Assembly: GCA_003451585.1 (NCBI GenBank)
Contig: DMEU01000015.1
Coordinates: 23,106 to 87,105 of the forward strand
Length of the DNA stretch: 64,000 nucleotides
Direction of reading: 5' to 3'
Origin: Candidatus Omnitrophota bacterium
GTDB lineage: Bacteria > Omnitrophota > Gorgyraeia > Velamenicoccales > Velamenicoccaceae
Positions within the stretch are counted from its first letter, which is position 1. Each line of letters begins with the position of its first letter. Below the pieces are notes generated by a model. It did not search any database and was not told the origin of the DNA. It saw nothing but the letters and a program-made list of their open reading frames with translations. The translations under genes were made by a program, and so were the position numbers. Shown piece by piece: positions 19,901 to 34,900 of this stretch.

Positions 19901-22900
19901 AACTTATCTTCCAACACGGCCAGTTCATCAGCTATATTTTTTACAGCCTCAGGCGGCACCCCTGCCGCAGAGGCATCTTTAGCGGTATTGATAAGGTCAT
20001 TGAATAAGCCTGGCGCGAGCTCCTGGTTATCGCCCTTCGCCCGCAGCCACTTAAGGTATTTTATTTTTAAAAGCAGCCCAGGGTCATCCTTGACTACTCC
20101 TTCTGCGGACCTCAGGTCAGCTACGATCTCCTTTTTATACGCGTCTGCTTTGTCATAAATACCTTCCCAGTTCTTGGTCTCTTCCCAATATTCTATCGTC
20201 TTCTGACGGCAAAGGGCCAGATAATAATAGACCTCAGCCCCCGGCTCGCTTATATTTTTTAAATACTCATAAAATCCGTCATGGTCATCCCTGCCGAAAT
20301 ATTCTTCGCTGAGTTTACCAAGATCGGCGCTTTCTACAACGGCCTCTAACGGCGCCTCCTGGGCGTAAACGATAGACAACAGAGGACATAGGACGGAGGA
20401 CGGAAGACAGAAAAATATAAGAAAGAAAAAACCGAGAAACGAAAGAACAGGTTTATTAATTTTTATATTTCTTTGTTTCCCCGCTCCCTGTTCTCTGTTT
20501 TTTGACTTCTGCTCTCTGACTTCTGTCATCTGTTTTCTGCTTTCTGTTTTCTGTCTTTTTTCACATCATACGGGCTCTTCCAGAACTCACGCATGAGATA
20601 ATATGCCTTGCGCGGGACCCGCTTGTTTACCCCGTAGGCTTTCTCAGGCTCGAGCCCGACTATGCCGAACCACTCCTCGTTCATGTTCATATTGCGCTCT
20701 GCCTTTATATCGAAATAATACGAGCCATTGGACCAATTGGACTCCGTATCGTGTATACTCCAGCCTGCCTGGTCATAATCATTGTGTTTCCACCATTCAT
20801 CCGTCCATTCGAACATGGCGCCGCCCAGGCAATTTCCCACACCGTCTTCAGAGCCGGCAAGATTACGATAGATCTCAGACCATTGCGACTCTAGAAAATC
20901 AGCCTGCGACGCTTCATCCTCTTTCTTCTCATAGGCATTATACGCATCGCAGCCGAATTCTATAAAGACGAGCGGTTTGTCGTAAGTGTTGCGCAGATTG
21001 CTGAAAAGATTGCCGAACGTCTTGCCGCGATATATGACACAACCCACTATATCAATGTTCTTGGCAAATCCATTAGCCGAATCCAGGCAGATCAATTCTC
21101 CGTTGCCCATCACAACAGGATGGCCAGGATCGATACGGTGGATCTCCTTGGCTAACTCATCTATAAAACTGTAGTAGACCTTGGCGCGCAATAACATACA
21201 CTGCTGCTCGTCTCCAAGCTTGTCTATGCGTTCGCTCGACCATGGATTTACCTTACCCGCGAAAGAATAATTATTCTCATTTCCCAATACCCAAAACAAG
21301 ATGCCGTCCTCGTCCTTAAGCGCTTCAACCATAGCGAGGACCTCTTCTTTTACTCTTTTCCTGAAAGCCTCGTCGTCATAAAAAGGCGACGGATAATTCC
21401 AAAATCCAAGCCAATGCCCCATCATACTGCGGATACCGTAAAGTTCATACAGCTCCGAGACCACCTTTTTTACAGCCTCCAGGTCTTCCCCCGGCTGGTA
21501 AAAACGCACGGTATTGACACCCATCTTCTGCATGAGCTGGCCGTCCTTTTTCCATGGTTGGCCCGGATCCGACCAGAAATCAAAATCGTGCGACTCTCCT
21601 ATAGGTATAGGGTTGTAACAGACACCTTTTACTATATAAGGCCTGCCCTCCACCATAAGCTGGTAATGGCCATTTTTTAAGGTCTTGACATAAACCTTCC
21701 TGGCAGGCGCGCGGCCCATGCCGGTCAGGCACAGCCACGCGACAGATAGAGTGAAGAAAACAAAAAATTTAGGATTCCTTATCATTTAGGGGCTAGGGAC
21801 TAGGGACTAGGGGCTAGGAGATATCTAGCCCCTAGAACCTAATCCCTATCTTTTACTCGTACTTTATCTCGTCTAAATAGAATACGGCTCCGTCAGGATT
21901 GACATCGAGATTCGTAGCCCAGGCAAAACCGCCGAGTATATACGACATATCTTTGCCTTTTAGATCTATCGTGTACTGCTTCCATTCACGCTCAAGGACG
22001 ACAGGCCCTATACCTGCGCTATCGGAATCGGAGTATTCATTCATTATACCGCCGATCTTAAACTCCTCTATCCTTTCGCCGCCTTTTTCTCCGCGGGCCC
22101 AGAATGTCACCCTGGTAGCGCGCGACAGGTCAAAGCCGCCATCTAGGGCGCCCCAGTTATTCGCGGGATTCAGCCAATAAACGCCGGCCCAACGCGCGCC
22201 GTTAGAGGCCTTATTGTCATATCTTATTTTAACGCAGGTCTTACCGAAATACGGGCTCTCAAGCGACCCGTTATCTATTTTTATATCACTGTAATCACCC
22301 ATAAAACCGGAAGGTATGAAGTGGTTAGAGATGGAGCCCCTGTCCGCGTACACATAAAAAGGCACATCTTCCTGCTTCTTACCCGAAGATTCCTTCAGGT
22401 CAGCCTCATATCCAAATTTAATATCGTCAAAATAAAATGTAGCACCTTCGGGATTTGAATCCGCATTGATAACCCAGCTCAAAGCGCCGTTAATATAGGA
22501 CAGGTCCTTACCTGCCAGATTAACGGAATATTGCCGCCATGTAGAAGTCAACTCCAACGGGCCTATAGAAACTTCCGTGGTATCGGGGTAGGTCCCTTTT
22601 ATGCCCCCCACTGTCAGCTTGTCGATTATCTCTCCGCCTTTTTCGCCGCGGATCCAAAAAGTGAGCTTATTTAAACCTGTCAGGTCGTATCCGCCTTTTT
22701 TTGAACCCCAGTTATTCGCCGGATTCTGCCAATAGACGCCTGCCCAACCCTGATTCTGGGCCTTTTTCGCAGTATAGACGAATTTAACGGATGTCGAACC
22801 GGAATAAGGTTCCCCCATGTACTTATCATCCATGGACAGATCTCCGACATCGCCCATCCAGCCCGAAGGGGCGTAATGGTTATCCGGGGACTTTGCGTCC

Positions 22901-25900
22901 AAATACACGGAAAAGCTTTTTTGTTCTTCCGCATAGGTATGACAGCAGGCAAAAAATGCCGCTGCCACAACAACTGCTGCTAATCTTCTCATCTTACACC
23001 TCCATTAGGGTTTTGAGTTTATCACTTTTTCCACAACTTCTGATACATGTAATAACTCTTCCTGAGCTGCCTCAGGAATGGGCTCAAATTGCCGTCGCCC
23101 TGTCCTACAACGCCCAGCCACTCCTCATGCATATAGCCGTCCGGGAAAGGCCCGACCCAGAGTCCTTTGGTATCGTGTACCGCCGGCTCATACCCCTTCC
23201 ACCACTCATCCAGCCATTCAAACAAGATCCCGCCTATGGCATTGCCTGCGCCTGTGCCAAAGGCCGAGTTATCCTCGATATCCATCCAGGCGTTCTTAAG
23301 ATATTCCGCCTGCGCTTCTTCAGCATCTCGGCGTAACTTGCAATAAACATAGGCAGAACACCCATATTCGGTTACAAAAGCAGGCCTGTCCGCCAGGCCC
23401 TTTATCAGCTGCCAATAATCTCCGAACCCATAATCTCCGCGGTAGGCATTCGCCCCAAAGACATCCACGTCGGGCGCGTTCTTTGCAAAATCGCTTAAAA
23501 ACAACACGTCGCCACTGGCTATAGCCACAGGGTGGTCCGGGTCAAGGGATTTGATCAGCTTAGCGGCCTCATTGACGAATTTAAAGAACGCCTCAGGTTT
23601 TTTGTCGGCGTTACACGCCACCCCGTATACATTCTCGTTACCCAAAAGCCACATCAACAGGTAAGGCTCATCTTTGTGCTCGGCGACCATCTTGGCTACG
23701 GACTCAAGCATATTCTTCTTGTGTTCCGGGTTCTCGTAATCCGTCCCGTCCTCCCATTTGGCCTTGGACCCGATAGCGTACTTACCTAGAAAATCGCCCA
23801 TAACGGCCCTTATCCCGTAACGCTGATAAAGATCGCGCAAAATGTCCTTATCGGCCTCAAAAGGCTGATGGTAGACCCTGACGGTATTAACACCCATCCG
23901 CCTCATAAGTTCAAAATCCCCTACGGGCTTCTCGCCGGGATCCTGTTTATTGTTCCAATTCTCATCCACAAAAGCGTCGTAAGGCCCGTCACACTTACCA
24001 TTATTATCATAATCGTAATCCATCCAGCTCTTTAATGAGCCGTCATCAGGGCTCTGGCCGACCTTTGCCACAGCGTAAGTAATGCCGCGGACCTGGTAAG
24101 GCTTGTTATCCACCAAAAGCTGCCAGTCACCGTTCTCATACTGGACAAAACGTACTTTGCCGCCGCCCAATTTCCTTTTTATCTTTGAACGCTGGGCGCG
24201 CTCTTGGGCGTATTTCTTTATTCTATCGATTATGGTCTCAGGCATATGGTTCTTGACTATCCTGCCCGGGTTTACGATAAATATGTCATTGGAAACATTA
24301 CTATCCGTACTGTTCTCGATTTGAATGCTTGCATCCTCAAGCTTCATATTGGCCTGCGGATATTCTTTACAAAGATGCTTGATCTTGGCTAGGGCCGCCG
24401 GGCCCACATACCAAGGTGTGCGCCAATATGTCCAACCCACGGTGTGCGGGAAATGTACGACTATAGCATAGTAAGCCTTTATCGCATGCTTTATCAGGCC
24501 TGCTTTTTCTAAGATAAGGGCCGTGTAAAAAAGCCTTATGCCGGGAGGCTCAGGGGACAGCGCCCACTTAAAAAACGAGGCCTGCAGGTCAGGTGAATGG
24601 ACAAAATCCCAGTGGCTTCCTTCGAGCCTCTTCTCTTTTTTGACGGCCAGGAATTCCGGGTCCCAGCGCACGCTCGTCGTGTTTGGATATATGCCTTCAC
24701 CCGTCGCCTCGGACAGGCCGTCCTGCGACCTTATTGTATACTTATATTCTTTTGTCCCGACGCCGGAAAATTCGCCGTAACTCTCATAGCTGACTATTTC
24801 TTCTTTGCCGGGATCGCTTAAAACTATTTTTGTCGGGCGTATAGCGCCGCACTTTTCTGCCTTAGGATCGATGCCCTGCATACGGTCAATTGCTTCCTGG
24901 GCTGTCTCGGCGAGCTTGTAGTACCATCCGCGCGGGTCCCATGCCTGGGCAAAAGAATAATCTGCAACAACGACCTTAAAAGCAGCTATCGCCTCATCCT
25001 TTTTGCCCTCTTTTTTTAAGGCCTCCGCCTTGATGAACTGGCACTGCGCCACGTTGTTCAAATCCTCAAAATTATTCATCTGCTCCGGCGGCGGAAATTC
25101 TTTTAAGCCTTTTTGTTCGGCGCGCGCAGCGCCTGAAAAGCGTTCAATAGCCTGAGCCACATATCCGTAAACACGATTAAAGTCGCCTTCGTCTTTTGCC
25201 TTGCGCGCAGAAGCCACAAGCTCGGCAAGGGTCGCCGGCTCCGCAGCCTGCACGGTTGCGGTGACATTCGCAACAGCAACGCCGGCAAGGCCTTGCGCGG
25301 CCTCATCCTGCGCGTAACACGAAATTAACAATGAAGAATGAAAAATGAAGAATGAAAAAAAGACCTTCAACATCACATTTCTCATTGTTAATTGTTCATT
25401 GTTCATTTTTAATTTCATTTTTGCTTACTTTTCTTAGTCCCGTCTTTCCGTTCTTCGTCTTTCTTCTTCTGCCCGTCTTCCTTCGCTTCGCCTTTCTCCT
25501 CTTCTGCGCTCTACCTGCCCGCGGATCTCACATGCCTTGAGTTCCGAGATCTCGAACGTTTTTATAATGAACAGGGCGGCGATCGAAGTGATGATCGGGA
25601 TGCCGATATCGAAGATCCTCAGCCACAGCGTCGTGCCGACAGGCTGGGCCAGGCCCAACTCCTGACGGAACCCCGTGGCGTTTATCAGGATGCCGGAAAC
25701 AAGAGAAGCCAACGCCAATCCCAATTTGACCATCCACCAGTAAATGGCGCCGAACATGCCTTCCCTGCGCGTGTCGGTATGCAATTCATCCAGGTCGCAG
25801 ACATCAGCCACCATAGAACTCATCAGGGTAAAAAGCGACCCCAGGCCGAATGCGATAAATGGGGCCGCGATGAGCAACATATAAGGATGGTCCGGGTTAT

Positions 25901-28900
25901 ACCCGATCCATTTCAAAGCGTAACCGATGATCGACAGCGGGATCGTGACAAAGAAGGCGTTCCTTTTCCCGAATTTCCTGGAGAGCCACATGGTGATGTG
26001 GATGACGCCCATCGTGCAGATCGCGCTGAACGTCCCGTACCAGCCGAGCAGCTTGCCCCCGCCCGCATAGGCCTGGTCCAGCACAGGAGCTCCGCCAAAC
26101 ACGTAGAAGAAAACAACATAGATGGTAAAAGCCGAGGCGAGCATGAACCCGCCGAAGATCAATAAAGTCGCTCCGCAGAGCTTGACGAACGGCTTGCATT
26201 TCAGGGTAGTGGCCGCCCCCTTGAAAAAATCCTTTGTCACGTTCAATGGGCCCTTGATATCCGGCTTCGGCAATTTGTGGAAGTACTCCTTATTGAAGAT
26301 AGCGGGCATAATGCCGGCCACCACAATAAAACCACCGATAATAAACGAAAGGACCCGGCCTCCGTGGACAATATCCTGGAACCACGCCTGATTGTGCATG
26401 ATCGCCCAGCACCAGGGAGCTACCAGCCAGGGCAGCTGGCCGACGAAATTGCTGGCCCCCTGCAGCCGTGTCCGCTCGTGATAATCTGGCGTCATCTCAT
26501 AGCCAAGGGCGATCCAGGGGATGGAAAAACAGGTAAACCCTATAAAATAAAGGACCTGGAACAACAAGAAATACCAGAAATAGTACATCTCGCTTTGCCC
26601 CTTAAAAAGCTGGAACATGATGACAAAACAAATGCCGCCGGTGATAGCACCGAGGAATATCAGCGGCTTGCGACGGCCCCAGCGAGTCCGCAGGTTATCG
26701 GAAAAATAGCCCGTGAGAGGGTCTGAGACGGCATCGACGAGCCGGGGAATGGCCCCGACAAGGCCGACCAAAGCGGGATTCACTCCCAAGCCGAGGTTTA
26801 AGACAATGACCATCTGCCCTATGAAAGCGGCCTGGACAGTATTAGCAAAGGCGCCGATGCTGTAAATGGTCTTCTGGAAGAATGAAATACGGTCTTTTTC
26901 TGCCGTAACGTGGTGGGCCGTTGGCTTCTCCTTCATTTGGGACATTTACTACCTCCTTCCGCAGTAAGCGGAACATACCTTGCCATATCGGAATGGCAAG
27001 TATGCGCTTTCTGCGCGACCCGCGCAATTCCGATTAGCGCGGGGTGTATATTGTTAACCCATAACGACGCGCACTTTATGAGTTTTGCCGTCGCCGATGG
27101 CCTTCACCAGATTACCATTGACAAGCTCGCCGTCCACATAAAGCTCTTTTATGCCCTTCTCTACGCCTTTAGGGTTTTCGATCTCCACCTCATAAACATC
27201 ACCCCTGAAAGGCCTGCGGACAGAACACTTCTTCCAGCTGGAAGGTATGCATGGGTCAATTCGCAGGCCGTCATAATCGCGCCTTACACCAAGCATCCAT
27301 TCGGTCGCCGCCATGAACGCCCAGCCGGATGTGCCGGTGATCCATGTAAACTGGCCTTCGCCGTAGCGGTAAGGGTTTTCAGGTCCGACCAGATACTCCG
27401 CGTACGCATATGGTTCTGACTTGTATATATCGTAATTCTTTTGCTTGTTTGGCATGACCTTTACCATGGATTCATACGCGCGCCTGCCGCAACCGGCCAT
27501 GCAAAATGCCACGATCATAAAATGCGCCGCGTGGCAAAATACGGCGGCATTTTCCTTAGTGCCTTCGGAGAACATGCTTATGCGGCCCAGCTCCGGCCTA
27601 AACGTGCTGTACGCGGGATAAAAGAGGGCAAGCCCATGTTTGCCGTCGAGATATTTATCCACGGACTTGAGTATTTTGGCCAGGCGCTCACCTTCGGCCA
27701 CACCGCTCAAGACCGCCCAGGCCTGCGTATTCAAAAAGATCTTGCCGCCTTCATACTCTTTTGTGCCGTAGGCTATACCGTCGTCCGTAAAACCGCGCTT
27801 GAACCATTCGCCGTCCCAGCAGATCTCATTGATGCGCTCCGTCATGGTCTTGGCTTTATTGGCGAACTCCACGGCCTTTTCTTTGTAACCCATAAGCTCA
27901 CAAAGCTCGACGAAATATTTTAGGGAACGCACGAGCGCCTGCGCAAGCCAGACACTCTCGCCTTTATGTTTTTTACCGGCGGCATCTATGGCATCGTTCC
28001 AATCCGCGTGGCCGATCTTCGGCAGGCCGCGTTCTCCCACATCATCAAAACAGTAATTCAGGTTCTTTTCCAGGTGCTCAAAAAGCGTCCCTTCGCCGTC
28101 GGTCACTGCGCCGCCGCGGAAATTTACGTCAACTTCCCAGCCGCCCACCCATTTATCCTTCAGGTAAGAGACATATTCGGACAATATGCTCTTATCTCCA
28201 GTCTCCTGAATATACGCCCGCACGGTCGCCGTAAGCCATACCTGGTGGTCTTTATTGGGCCGATGCTGATTTGGCCCGGCTGTATCTGACCAGCCGGGAG
28301 CTGATGTCCCATCCTGCCGTATTAAAGTCGCGATATGCAGGATCCTTTTTCTGGTAAGTTCCTGGTTAATCGATACTATGGACTCTGAATCCTGGCAAGA
28401 ATCCCGGTATCCTCTGCCGCCTGAGCCTTCATGATAGAAAGAAGGCGAGCGTGACCAGAGGTTACACATGTAGACCTGATATTTGACCCAGACATTTACC
28501 ATATTATCGAATTCGCTGTCCGGGGTCTTTATGACGACATTACCTACAATACGTTCTTTCCATAGTTCTTTTACCTCTTGCAGGGCCTTTTTAGTTGAGT
28601 TTAAGTCCCTGTATTTTTCAACCAGCTTTAAGGCATTCGCCTTGCCTTCGGTCGAACCGAGGATGACTACAAATTCTTTTGATTGCCCTGGCGCAAGTTT
28701 AACGATGTTCTTAAAACACGCTATCCCGTCTTCTCCGGAGCATAACGCGGAATTCTTGAACTTGCCTTCCAGGATGGCTTCCGGCCTCTCCTCGCTATTG
28801 TAGCGGCCGAGGAACTCCTGTTTTCTAGTAGCATACCCCTTGACATCAAGGCTTGTGGCGAAAAATGAGTAATCCTTGAATTCCTTGATATTCATCCCCT

Positions 28901-31900
28901 GCCAAAAGGCCGTCTTCCAGCCGAAGATCAAGCTGTGGCCTTCGTCAAACCACATCTTGTTGTACAGGTTCATGATATTGCGGTAACGCAATTCCTCGTG
29001 GTAATCTCCTACGAGCCATTCTACATAAGGATATAGTTCGAGCTTCTTCTCTTTATTCGACTCGTTGGATAACGTCACCAGCCATAACTCGCAATCGTCT
29101 TCCTTGGGGACGAAATAAGTGATCTTGGACCCCACGGAATTATACTTAGATGATATCGTCGTGTAACCAAGGCCGTGGCGGCATTCAAAGGAGTCCAACT
29201 CAACGCGCAAAGGCTGGTATGTCAGCGACCAAATTTTTGCAGCTTTTGTTTTCTTTAACTGGTGACTAACATCTTTTACATAAATGTAGCGGCCGGGCCT
29301 GTCATAATTCTTATAATCAGGCGCCCATCTTAATATCCTATCAGTGCGGCAGTCCTTGTAGAAACTATACCCGCCTGCGCATTGCGAGATAATGGCGCAA
29401 TATTTTTCGTTGGTCAGGTAGTTGATCCATGGGGTGGGTGTTACAGGGTCTGTTACAACAAACTCAAGGCCGTCAGAAGAAAAATGTCCGTACTTCATTT
29501 AATGTTATTTCACTCCTATTTAGTTAGATGGTATTTGTTATAACCCGTTGATTTCTATAGAAAATAGATTTAAAAAGTTTAACATATGACCCCAATGAGG
29601 TCAAGCGATTCTTCAACTAAAAATGTACGTCAGGTGCTAGTTGATAGGTACTAGGTTCTGGCAAAAATCATGCTTTTAAGATCCTAAAAACTAGCCCCTA
29701 GAACCTAAAACCTAGAACCTAAACTATACCCCATCCCACCAGTGCCTTCTAAATTCCTCCGGGTGACTCTCATGGACGCATTGCACCAGGTCTCTTTTGC
29801 CGCACTCACTTATTTTCCTAAATACCACTCCCGTCAAGTAGTTACATTCCTCATTCAAATCACAGGACACCTTCTGCCAGACCACATCCGCATCTATACA
29901 TATTGGCTTGTTGCTGACCTGAGAAAAATCAAGCATTATCCCAAGCCTGTCCCCCGCCCTGTGCCTTTCAACCATGGCGAGCCTGGCCCCGGAGATACTT
30001 ATATCCTGTGTCCTGGCAGCACTTTCAGTATGCTTGTTTAAACCTACGTATCTGACCGGCAAGACGATCTTCCAACGGACATTCGTTCTCTTCTCATCCA
30101 TTGAACCCCCCTTTTGTTATCAGGCATCTTTTTCTACCTTCAGGATCCTTGATAAACTCATAAGCCTGGGCCTGTCAAAAGAAACTCCTACCTTCCAGGC
30201 AGCACCGGATAACTGCGACCATACGACCTTACCCAATAGATGCATCGGTTCATAACCATCAGGCAGGTCAAACCACAATTCCAACGGTGTCCGCGGTTTC
30301 AGCTCACGCGCCGATTCGATGCCGGCCCCTCCGCCTCCGATATCAAGGGCTACAGCGCTCCCCTTCTCCCCGATCTTAAGGTCTTTAAACCGCATCGGAA
30401 CGCTATCGAGCGCAAAACGGCAGAAAACCCTGCCGTCTTCTTTTGCCTGCGCATCACTCTTTAGGATCTCGAACTTATACCTCTTTGTCCTGGACATATT
30501 CACCCCCTTTCTGTATTTATTATCTCATACCCCCATGTGATTAATATAGAAAAATCTTCCATCAAGGCCGAAAACGGGTGTTCATGGTCAATAAAACCTC
30601 TGAACAATAAGCCTTAAAAGCATATTCTCTCCACACGTCTAGCCCTTTATCAACCCCCGCGGTTAACGGGGTTTCTTTCTGTTTCACCGGTGAGCTGGCG
30701 CTATCATGGGGAGGGATCACACGCCGCTTTTCCCGCAGCACCTCTTGCCTTGTATCTAAACGGGCCGATAAAACATCCTCTTTACCCATAGCGATAATAT
30801 CGTCGAACCCCTTTGCCAAAGATTCCGCGTCTTCCCTGATCTGGGCAAACTCCTCCAAAACATCTCTTCTTATTTCTTTGTTCTTGAAAGTAATGTTCTT
30901 GACGGCATTTGAAACAACATTTAATTTCTCTACGGTAAAAGGATAAGTCTTGTAGTGTTTAAGGTACGCATTTATCCCTTGTATGATTTTATTTATGCCT
31001 TCTCGCGCAGACCTGAGGCGCTTAGTGATCTCCTTCTTTTCTATATAAGGAGTGCCCAAATAATGAGTAAACACAATCAGGTCTTTTTCAAAATCTGACA
31101 GGCGCTCTTCAAAACCACTCGCCTTCAAAAATTCAATCTTCTCATCAAAAGCTTCTGTCTTAACAGGGCCATTGATAAAATATTCGGGAACGGACTGCAG
31201 CACCTTATCAACAGGCAAAAAGTCAACATTAGCGCCTTCCCTTAAAACAATAGCCCTATACAAAGACATCCTCTTCCTAAACGGCATCGGCTTGTCATTC
31301 CTCCACCCAAGAATTGATCCATTTAATTTAACTGCCATCGTCTGCATATTTACCAGACGATCTTCAAGAAGATTCACAAGGATGGTCCCGTGAGGGACCC
31401 TGTAATGAAAACCGTTAATTAAAACGTTGATCGGTTCTTTATCTTTTATTATATCTTTTGTCATGTCTAGACCCGCGGATAATTGCTCAGTCAATTCCAA
31501 GAATTGAATAATATTTCCGCAAATCCTGTGACGGCCATAAAGCCTGAGGTCTAAATTGACCTCTCTTAAAAATCCTTCCAATAAATCCGGCCTTAATTTA
31601 TTGACAACCACAGATGCTACCTCTTCTGCGCTAAAGCCAAAAGAAGTCAGGTCATCAACTATAAAAAACGGGCTTCTTCCGCTGAAGATAATATTATCTA
31701 AATCCACGTGGGTACCAACAAAACCAAGCCCCTCCCTTTTTCGGACGATCACATTGGCAGGCTTGGGATCCCAGAAGAATACTTTGCAGGAAAAAATATT
31801 CAAATATTTAACATAAGTCTCGAGCATGATCTGATGCAGCCTCTTTTTATCAAGGTTAGCCTTAGAAAATGACGGCACAGTATATGCCTCAGTAAATATA

Positions 31901-34900
31901 ATCCTCTTATCGCGCCCCGAATCCTCTACTATGTAATAACCGCCTACGGCAGGATAAATAAACAGATCATACTCCCTGACTTCTCTTGCTATATCTATGA
32001 TCTTCTGCGCGTATGAATCATCGTAAGTATAACCTGAATCCGATTCTGTCACATCCGGCTTAACCACTTTAACCACAAAAGACAAAACTTCATTCCTCTC
32101 CTTCATTCTTAAAACTATCTGATAAACCCTCTTAAAACCACCCTGGCCTTTATAAATGATATCAAAGAAACTTATTTCATCCGGATCAAGGTCGCGCCTT
32201 GTAAAAATCTTCCTGAATGTATCCCCCAAAAACTTTTTGTTTTTAACAAGAAATTCTATTACTTCCCTATCCCTTGCTTCTTCCTCTACGGCGGATAACT
32301 GTTTCTCGGTTAAGCCTGTAAATGTAAAGGTCTTATCCCCATAAACCTCTATGGCTTCACGCAATTCAGCCCAAGTAGACCTTCGATACTGCCCGGGTTC
32401 TAAATCCCCAAGAAGTATGCAATCAACTCCTGTTCTTCTTATTTCATATACCGGATGCCCCACCTCTTCAAAAATAAGGCTTATCCCAGCGTCAAACTGA
32501 CCCGCCGTTACAATCTTAATTTTTGTTACTTTTTCATCCGAATCGCCCGCCAAGATCCGTGCATCATAAATCTTTAAAAGTAATGTTTCTTCTTTACCGT
32601 CTTTTTTATAAAAGAAGCGCTTGCGGGCTGTCAGCCTCTCTAAAAATTTGGCGCTGACTTCGCCTTTAACCGATACTTCATAAACTTCTTTTGTCCCCCG
32701 CCCTTTTCTCCTGCTAAAAATATCCTGCTTGGATAGGATAACAAGCCCTTCAGAAAAATCCTTGATAGGGGTCAAAAGGTTATACTCTCGGAATTCAAGC
32801 GGTATGGCATACCAGATAGAATCTTGTGTATCCCTTCGCATAGTCTGGCCGACGGGCTTATAATAAAGAATGAGCTCTTCCGGAATAACTCTAAAATCAG
32901 GCCGTCTGTCTTCACCTATTACGCTCTTTTCGCCTATAACCGGAGAGGAGGCATGATCTTTTTTACACAAATGGGTATCTTTAGGGTCAGCCCTTGAAAA
33001 TTGAATTTGTCTATCAACCCCCGCGGTTGACGGGGTTTCTTTCCCATGCTTTAAAATACTCTCAAACCCGCCGTCCGAGGCCGGAATCCCGTTTTCGCGC
33101 GCGACCTTGCTGTAAAAATCAGTGATCGTGGAATCCTTTAGAGCCGGCGAGCTGGCGCTTTCCCCCTCAAATAGAAGCAGATGGTCCCGATGAAAAACAA
33201 ACTCCTCCTCCTGGACGTGATTGGCCCTCAAGGCCTCCCTCAACACCTCCTGCCATTGGCCGTTTTCCACCAATTCTTCATTTGATTTCACGCGGAGATA
33301 AAGATCACTGAGAGCCGGAACAACGTGCGGCGCGTCCTGTTTCAAGAGAAAACCATAAAGCTGAACCCAAACCCGAAAAGATTTCACCTTATCCCATTCC
33401 TGTTTCGCCTTTTCCTTCAAATAATAACGGCGCATGATATAGACACGGCCCTTCTCAACCCTGTTTTTTAAAACCTCAATCCCCTTCTCGATCACCTCGC
33501 TGTCAAAAGGATTAATCAGGCGTTGGACATTCACAGGGCCCGAGAAATACTTTTTTCCAATAAGCTCCGATATGCCGGCCGGAAGCCCGGGGAGCAACTC
33601 AGCGGTGTAATAAGCCTTCAGTTCCGGCCAGTCGATATCCGTGATATTCGCCCAGGCATAATGGGCCCGGCTGTATCGAAGCGGATTTAACGTCAGGTTC
33701 TGCGCTTTATTCAAAAGAAGAACTTTCCGGCCCTCTTCATCCAAAATAAGATGGAACGCGTAGTTGCTAAAACGCGGCGTTAAATCTATAACTTCATTCA
33801 ACAATCTCATCTGCAGAGCGATATAATCCGCGAGGTCTTTTTTCGCCTGCTCCAGGTCACCGCCTTCTTTGAGGCGCCTTAAGTCATGCTCGAGCGACCT
33901 GGCGACGTTATTTTTGACGATGACCCGCTCGACCCACCTACGGGGAGCTTTTTGATCCGGCGTGGGGATATCATCGTTGAGTTCATAAACTCCACGGCGC
34001 ACCAGCAAGCCGCCCAGGCGCGGTTTTACAATATGGTAAAAAAACGGCAGATAGACCTCCTTAAAATAGGCTTCATCGCTAGGCGCCTCCACCACCAGGC
34101 CGTAGTGATAACGGGCTCCGGTATAAAATTCGTCAAAAGGCAGATTAATCGAAGAGGAAAAAAGATCCAGGACAAAACGGAACGCCCGCCAGAAGATGGC
34201 CTTACGATAAAGCCGCTGCCCCAATATACGCCGCAACAAAAAACCTGCCTTTATAACAAACGGCCTTACACCGGCTTGGCGCCGGCTGTTAAATGAATAA
34301 CCACCGGGATACCAATTCTTCTTCTTGAGCCAGCTGACAATGGTAGCCTGAGATATCTCATCGAGTTCATCGATCACTTTAAGCGGATCCTGGACGCCCA
34401 AAGAATTCAGCACTCTCCGCGCCACTTTCTGACCCAGGCCGCCGTCCCGATAAAGCGTCCAAAAAACTTCTGCCAGAGACATGCTGACCGCGTGATATCC
34501 GCACTGTTTAGTCCACGGAATGACAAACGGTACTTCTTCGGTGTACTGCATCAAGATCCTGCGCTCTACAAGATCAGCGACATTCTCCCTACGTTTCTCA
34601 CCCCCGGCACGATGAGGAATACGATAGCCGATACGGATCTCAGGGTCGCAATACGCTTCTCCGGTAATCGACTTCTCATTAAGTGTTTTATCGGCCGTAG
34701 CCCCTACACCCTCGATAAAAAGCACACCCGAACCGGGAATGATCCTCTCTAAAAGATCTATAGCTCCTCCTGTAGGGACTTTAAACCATTCCATATCGAT
34801 CACCAGCGCGATACGATCCCAGCGTTCTTTGGATATCTTGTGCGGGATGCCGTTAATAAAAAGCTCGAAATACCGATCGCGATCTTTTACCTCGAGGTCC